Below, in pieces: positions 59,950-64,000 of a DNA stretch of 64,000 nt (its first letter is position 1; every line of letters starts with the position of its first letter). A program made the position numbers and the translations under genes. This DNA comes from Streptomyces liliifuscus (GTDB lineage Bacteria; Actinomycetota; Actinomycetes; Streptomycetales; Streptomycetaceae). The DNA is taken from NCBI RefSeq assembly GCF_016598615.1, contig NZ_CP066831.1:5952001-6016000 (forward strand). The letters are read 5' to 3'. Under the pieces are notes generated by a model that searched no databases, was not told where the DNA came from, and was given only the letters and a program-made list of their open reading frames with translations.

Positions 59950-62900
59950 GTACGACGGCGGCGGACCGGGCCGCGGAACTCTCCCGGCAGCTCACGGAGC
60001 AACTCGCGGCGGCGAAGCGGCATTCGGCGGCGGGGCCGCCGCCCGGAGCAACCTCGACGCACCCTCAGGCCCAGGCCCAGGCCCAGGCCCCGGTCCCGGT
60101 CCCGGCCCCGGCCCCGGCCCCGGCAGCACTCGCATCCGCAGCCCCGCCCCCCGTCGCACCCGCCTCCACACCAGTCCCCCTCTCCGCTCCCGCCCCGCAA
60201 CCCACCCTCCACGGCCCCCGAGTAATCCTCCCCGAGGGCTCAGGCATGGTCGGCGACGGTGTCGGCGTCGATGCCGGTCAGCGGGCGCACGCCGTAGAGC
60301 TCGGGCGCCATCTCGCCGAACGGACCCGTACATCCAAGGAGTTGGCCCAGCGGCAGCGTGCCGTTCTTGCCGACAGCCGGGCCGTCGTCGGGTTCCGTCG
60401 TTCCACGAAGGAGACGCTGTACCCCCTCACGGCCCGCTCGGCGCGGGGCGCGCGCCTGACCGACGTGGACGGCAACGAGTACACCGACATCACCATGGGC
60501 TTCGGCGCACTGCTCCTCGGCCATGAGCCGGAGATCGTCACCGAGGCCGTACGGGAGCACCTCGCGCAGGGCCTGCGCTTCGGCCCCCGGCCGGTCGAGG
60601 CCGGTGAAGTCGCCCAGCTGCTGGCCGACTTGACGGGCATGGAACGTGTGGCGTTCGCGGGCTCAGGCACCGAGGCCAACTCCGCCGCCATCAGGCTGGC
60701 CCGCGCCGCCACCGGACGAGACCGCGTCGTCATGTTCCGCGGCTCGTACCACGGCCACATCGACTCCGTGCTCGGCCGCCCGGGACCGGACGGCACCCAC
60801 GCCGTACCCGTCTCGCACGGCATCCCGCACAGCGCGGTCTCCGAGCTGATCGTCCTCGAATACGGCAGCCAGGAAGCCCTCGACACCGTCGACGCGCTCG
60901 GCGACACCATCGCGGCGGTCCTCGTCGAGCCGGTCCAGTGCCGCAACCCCGCCCTGCGTCCCGTCGCTTTCCTGCGGGAACTGCGTGACCTCACGCGGCG
61001 CCGAGGCATCGTGCTGCTCTTCGACGAGATGCTCACAGGGCTGCGCCCCCATCCACGCGGCGCACAGCACCACTTCGGCGTCGTCCCGGACCTCGCGACC
61101 TACGGCAAGGCGCTCGGCAGCGGCTTCCCGATCGGTGCGATCGCGGGCCGCGCCGACATCCTGGACGGGGTCGACGGCGGCTTCTGGCGGTACGGCGACG
61201 ACAGCCGCCCGGAGACCGAGACCACCTTCTTCGGCGGTACGTACATGCAGCACCCGCTGTCCATGGCGGCGGCCAAGGCGGTCCTCACCCATCTCATCGC
61301 CGAGGGCCCCGCCCTCCAGGAACGGCTCAACGCCCGCACGGACTTGCTGGCCGAGGGTCTGAACGAGTTCTTCAGGGCCGAGGAATTCCCCCTGGAACTC
61401 AGCCACTTCGGTTCCATGTTCCGGTTCACGCACCGGGCCGACATGGAACTGCTTTACCAGCACCTGCTGTTGCGCGGCATCTACGTGTGGGAGTGGCGCA
61501 GTTTCTATCTGTCCACCGCCCACACCGACGCGGACGTCGAGCGCGTCTCGGACGCCGTGAAGGACTCCCTGCGAGCCCTGCGCGAGGGCGGTTTCTTCCC
61601 CACGACCCGCACGAGCCCCCGCACGCTCTCCCGCCCGCGGCCGAAGGCGACGCGTCCCAGGCCGGCCGCCGGTTTCGGCCTGTACTTCTTCGGCGACTAC
61701 CCGGACGAGGCAGAAACGGCGGCCGAGGGCGGAGCCGTGGACGGGCCTCGGCGCACCCCCCGCCCCTCCGACGCCTACGACCAGATCATGGAGACGGCCC
61801 GCTTCGCCGACGAGCGGGGCTTCAGTTCCCTCTGGGTGCCGGAGCGGCACTTCCACTCCTTCGGCGGGCTCTTCCCCAACCCCTCCGTGCTCGCGGCCGC
61901 GTTGGCCCGGGAGACCGGCCGGATCCGGCTGAACGCGGGTTCCGTCGTACTGCCGCTGCACGACCCCGTCCGGATCGCCGAGGAGTGGTCGGTCGTCGAC
62001 AACCTCTCCGGCGGCCGGGTCGGCATCGGCTGCGCCACCGGCTGGCACGCGCAGGACTTCGCCCTCCACCCGGACCGCTTCGCCCGCCGCAAGGAGATCG
62101 GCTTCGCCCATCTCGACGACGTACGGACGCTGTGGGGCGGCGGCACGCTGTCGCGGCGGACCGGGGACGGCGGGGAGACCGCGGTACGCATCCACCCGCG
62201 CCCGGTGCAGGACATGCCGCCCATGTTCCTCGCCACCTCGGGACGGCGTGAGTCGTACGAGGAGGCCGCGCGGCGCGGTCTCGGCATCGTCACCAACCTG
62301 ATGAACCAGACGGTCGCCGAACTCGCCGAGAACATCGGCCACTACCGCAAGGCCCGCGAGCAGCACGGTCTCGACCCCGACACCGGCCGGGTGACCGTAC
62401 TCCTGCACACCTACCTCGGCGACGACCACGCGACGGCGCGTGCCCAGGCGCTGGAGCCGATGACCCGCTATCTGCGCTCCTCGCTGCAGATGCGCTCCGC
62501 GGCAAGAACGCTGGGCACGCTGGGCGGCGATCCTCGGGACGTGGCCACGGCGAGCGAGGAGGACCTGGAGTACCTCTTCCGCCGGGCGTACGACGGGTAC
62601 TGCGACGAGCGGGCCCTGATCGGTACGCCGGAGACCTGCGCGCCCGTGGTGGACGCGCTGTACGAGGCGGGCGTCGACGAGATCGCCGCCCTAGTCGACT
62701 TCGGCATGCCCGCCGACCTGATGCGCTCCGGGCTCGAACACCTCGACGCGCTGCGCGAGCGCCACCAGGACGCGTCTGGGTCCGCGGCTTCTCCGGGCAC
62801 CGATGTCTCCGCGCCCGCGACCGACGCCCAGCGCCGGATCTGGCTCGCCTCCCAGCTCATCGGCGACCCGGCCGCGTACAACGAGATCCAGGCGGTGCGG

Positions 62901-64000
62901 CTGCGCGGCCCGCTGGACGGGGAGGCGCTGGCCGCCGCGGTCGACGGGCTGGTCGAACGGCACGCCGGCCTGCGGACGGTGTTCCGCCCGGGCGGTGGCG
63001 ACGAGACCGTACGGCAGGTCGTACGGCAGGGGATGCGCGTTCCGTTGCGGGTGACCGACGCCCGGGAGCAGTTGACCGATGCCCGGGGGCAGGTGACCGA
63101 TGTCCAGGGGCCGGAGGCCGTCGCGGCTGACGAAGCCGTCGCGGCCGTGCTGCGGGAAGAGAGTTCGCGGCCGTACGACCTCGCCGAGGGGCCGCTGTTC
63201 ACCCCACGGCTTCTGACGCTCGCCGACGACGACCATGTGCTCGTACTCGGGCTGCACCACATCATCACCGACGCCCACTCGGCCACAATCCTCGCGGCCG
63301 ACCTGGAGGAGCTCTACAAGGCCGCGGTCGAGGGCCGCCCCGCGCGGTTCGCGGCGCCCGCGGGGAGCACGGTCGGTGCCGCCGAACCCGACCGGGACCC
63401 GGCCGACCTGGAGTGGTGGCGGCACTACCTCGACCCGCTGCCACCGGTGCCCGCGCTGCCCACCCGGCGCCCGCGCGGCCGTCGTGTGGCGGGCGGCGGG
63501 GCCGCCGCCGAGATCCGCCTGGACGGCGTTCGCACGTCGGCGCTGCAGGAGTGGAGCGGCCGGCAGGGCGTCACGCTCTTCGCCACGCTCCTCACCGCCT
63601 GGCAGTTGGTGCTGCGCGAGCGCTCGGGCCAGGACGAGTTCGTCGTGGGCTCGACCTTCGGGCGGCGCACTCCGGAGACCACCGGCACGGTGGGATTCCA
63701 TGTCGCGCTCCTTCCGCTGCGGGCCTCGCTGACGGAGTCGACACCGCTGACCGATGCCGTACGGGCCACCAGGGACGCGCTGTTCGCGGCGGACGCCCAT
63801 CAACATGTGGACCTGGACGCGCTCCTCGCCGCCGTTAACCCCGACCCCGGCAACCCGCGCCCCCTCATCACCGTCTCGGCGGACCTGGACACCGCTCCGC
63901 TGGCCGGGATCCGGCTGCCCGGGCTGTACGCCGAGGAGATCGACGGCGGCTCCGAATCGGCGCCGCTGGAAATGGGGTTGATGGCCGTCCGCACCGGGTC
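59946..64000 (+). CDS. Aminotransferase-luciferase-like monooxygenase-NRPS condensation protein (3' end missing)
   Basis: At least 1351 codons, open to the right edge. A Pro/Ala/Gln-rich N-terminal linker ends by about residue 105. A class III, glutamate-1-semialdehyde-type aminotransferase follows (about 125-545), with PLP lysine K388 in TYGKALGSGFPIGA and LLFDEMLTGLRP. A luciferase-like flavin monooxygenase comes next (about 577-930; FGLYFFGD, VPERHFHSFGGLFPNP, GIGCATGWHAQDF). Then an NRPS condensation domain starts near residue 955 (TDAQRRIWLASQL) and has HHIITDA at 1104-1110. Together these could put an amine at C3 and a hydroxyl at C2 of the acyl chain from the upstream module, then condense it with an amino acid. 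The ATG overlaps the previous stop by four bases. Confidence 0.93.
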   Translation, partial: MSTTAADRAAELSRQLTEQLAAAKRHSAAGPPPGATSTHPQAQAQAQAPVPVPAPAPAPAALASAAPPPVAPASTPVPLSAPAPQPTLHGPRVILPEGSGMVGDGVGVDAGQRAHAVELGRHLAERTRTSKELAQRQRAVLADSRAVVGFRRSTKETLYPLTARSARGARLTDVDGNEYTDITMGFGALLLGHEPEIVTEAVREHLAQGLRFGPRPVEAGEVAQLLADLTGMERVAFAGSGTEANSAAIRLARAATGRDRVVMFRGSYHGHIDSVLGRPGPDGTHAVPVSHGIPHSAVSELIVLEYGSQEALDTVDALGDTIAAVLVEPVQCRNPALRPVAFLRELRDLTRRRGIVLLFDEMLTGLRPHPRGAQHHFGVVPDLATYGKALGSGFPIGAIAGRADILDGVDGGFWRYGDDSRPETETTFFGGTYMQHPLSMAAAKAVLTHLIAEGPALQERLNARTDLLAEGLNEFFRAEEFPLELSHFGSMFRFTHRADMELLYQHLLLRGIYVWEWRSFYLSTAHTDADVERVSDAVKDSLRALREGGFFPTTRTSPRTLSRPRPKATRPRPAAGFGLYFFGDYPDEAETAAEGGAVDGPRRTPRPSDAYDQIMETARFADERGFSSLWVPERHFHSFGGLFPNPSVLAAALARETGRIRLNAGSVVLPLHDPVRIAEEWSVVDNLSGGRVGIGCATGWHAQDFALHPDRFARRKEIGFAHLDDVRTLWGGGTLSRRTGDGGETAVRIHPRPVQDMPPMFLATSGRRESYEEAARRGLGIVTNLMNQTVAELAENIGHYRKAREQHGLDPDTGRVTVLLHTYLGDDHATARAQALEPMTRYLRSSLQMRSAARTLGTLGGDPRDVATASEEDLEYLFRRAYDGYCDERALIGTPETCAPVVDALYEAGVDEIAALVDFGMPADLMRSGLEHLDALRERHQDASGSAASPGTDVSAPATDAQRRIWLASQLIGDPAAYNEIQAVRLRGPLDGEALAAAVDGLVERHAGLRTVFRPGGGDETVRQVVRQGMRVPLRVTDAREQLTDARGQVTDVQGPEAVAADEAVAAVLREESSRPYDLAEGPLFTPRLLTLADDDHVLVLGLHHIITDAHSATILAADLEELYKAAVEGRPARFAAPAGSTVGAAEPDRDPADLEWWRHYLDPLPPVPALPTRRPRGRRVAGGGAAAEIRLDGVRTSALQEWSGRQGVTLFATLLTAWQLVLRERSGQDEFVVGSTFGRRTPETTGTVGFHVALLPLRASLTESTPLTDAVRATRDALFAADAHQHVDLDALLAAVNPDPGNPRPLITVSADLDTAPLAGIRLPGLYAEEIDGGSESAPLEMGLMAVRTG

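Overview
The window is chromosomal DNA from a Streptomyces species or a very close actinomycete. It is strongly GC-rich with GC-biased third codon positions, uses many GTG starts and one TTG start, and carries Streptomyces hallmark genes (wblA, bldG, crp, hppA). Bases 1 to about 54,900 are a conserved core block. Its gene order closely follows the Mycobacterium tuberculosis Rv3683 to Rv3644c interval as I remember it: metallophosphoesterase, penicillin-binding protein, WhiB, paired ArsA-like ATPases, DUF4177, RidA, MBL hydrolase, crp, nth, CoA-type Nudix, MarP-like protease, epoxide hydrolase, holin-like protein, acs, HAD phosphatase, 6C RNA, ssd/tad genes, helicase, topA, holB. The synteny supports many of the assignments.

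Layout. 1-10,000: cell-wall and redox block (metallophosphoesterase, YqeY, PBP, wblA, ArsA-like pair, RidA, Nudix, MBL). 10,060-15,500: nucleotidyltransferase, crp with a good upstream Crp site, an endonuclease III with a very long histone-like N-terminal tail, NudL-like Nudix and a membrane serine protease. 15,900-27,500: epoxide hydrolase, holin-X protein, NhaA with a calcium-loop-like tail, acetyl-CoA synthetase, a SulP bicarbonate transporter fused to carbonic anhydrase, a deacetylase-like lipoprotein, a CooC-like ATPase and a degenerate Fic-like protein. 27,880-35,070: HAD phosphatase, 6C small RNA, then a translationally coupled tad pilus-type operon. 35,220-38,812: MrfA-like helicase, diverging from bldG and its anti-sigma partner. 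39,189-44,800: proton pyrophosphatase, lipoprotein, methyltransferase, small membrane protein. 45,137-54,677: topA, a giant transporter-thymidylate kinase fusion, holB and a secreted peptidase.

A tRNA-Thr(CGT) gene at 54,780 marks the end of the core block. After it starts an accessory biosynthetic cluster that runs off the right edge: an MFS transporter, a KS-AT-ACP polyketide synthase without reductive domains, and a large protein with a glutamate-1-semialdehyde-type aminotransferase, a luciferase-like monooxygenase and an NRPS condensation domain. The domain logic predicts a beta-amino, alpha-hydroxy acyl unit passed to an amino acid, as in microginin-type aminopeptidase inhibitors. This is the most promising candidate for an undescribed system here, but its product is not known from this sequence.

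Regulation: at least nine genes show a -10 hexamer six or seven bases before the start codon, as expected for leaderless transcripts. Convergent gene pairs are separated by strong hairpins. The wblA upstream region contains repeated CTCAACTG elements and shares an 18-bp motif with the region upstream of the tad operon.
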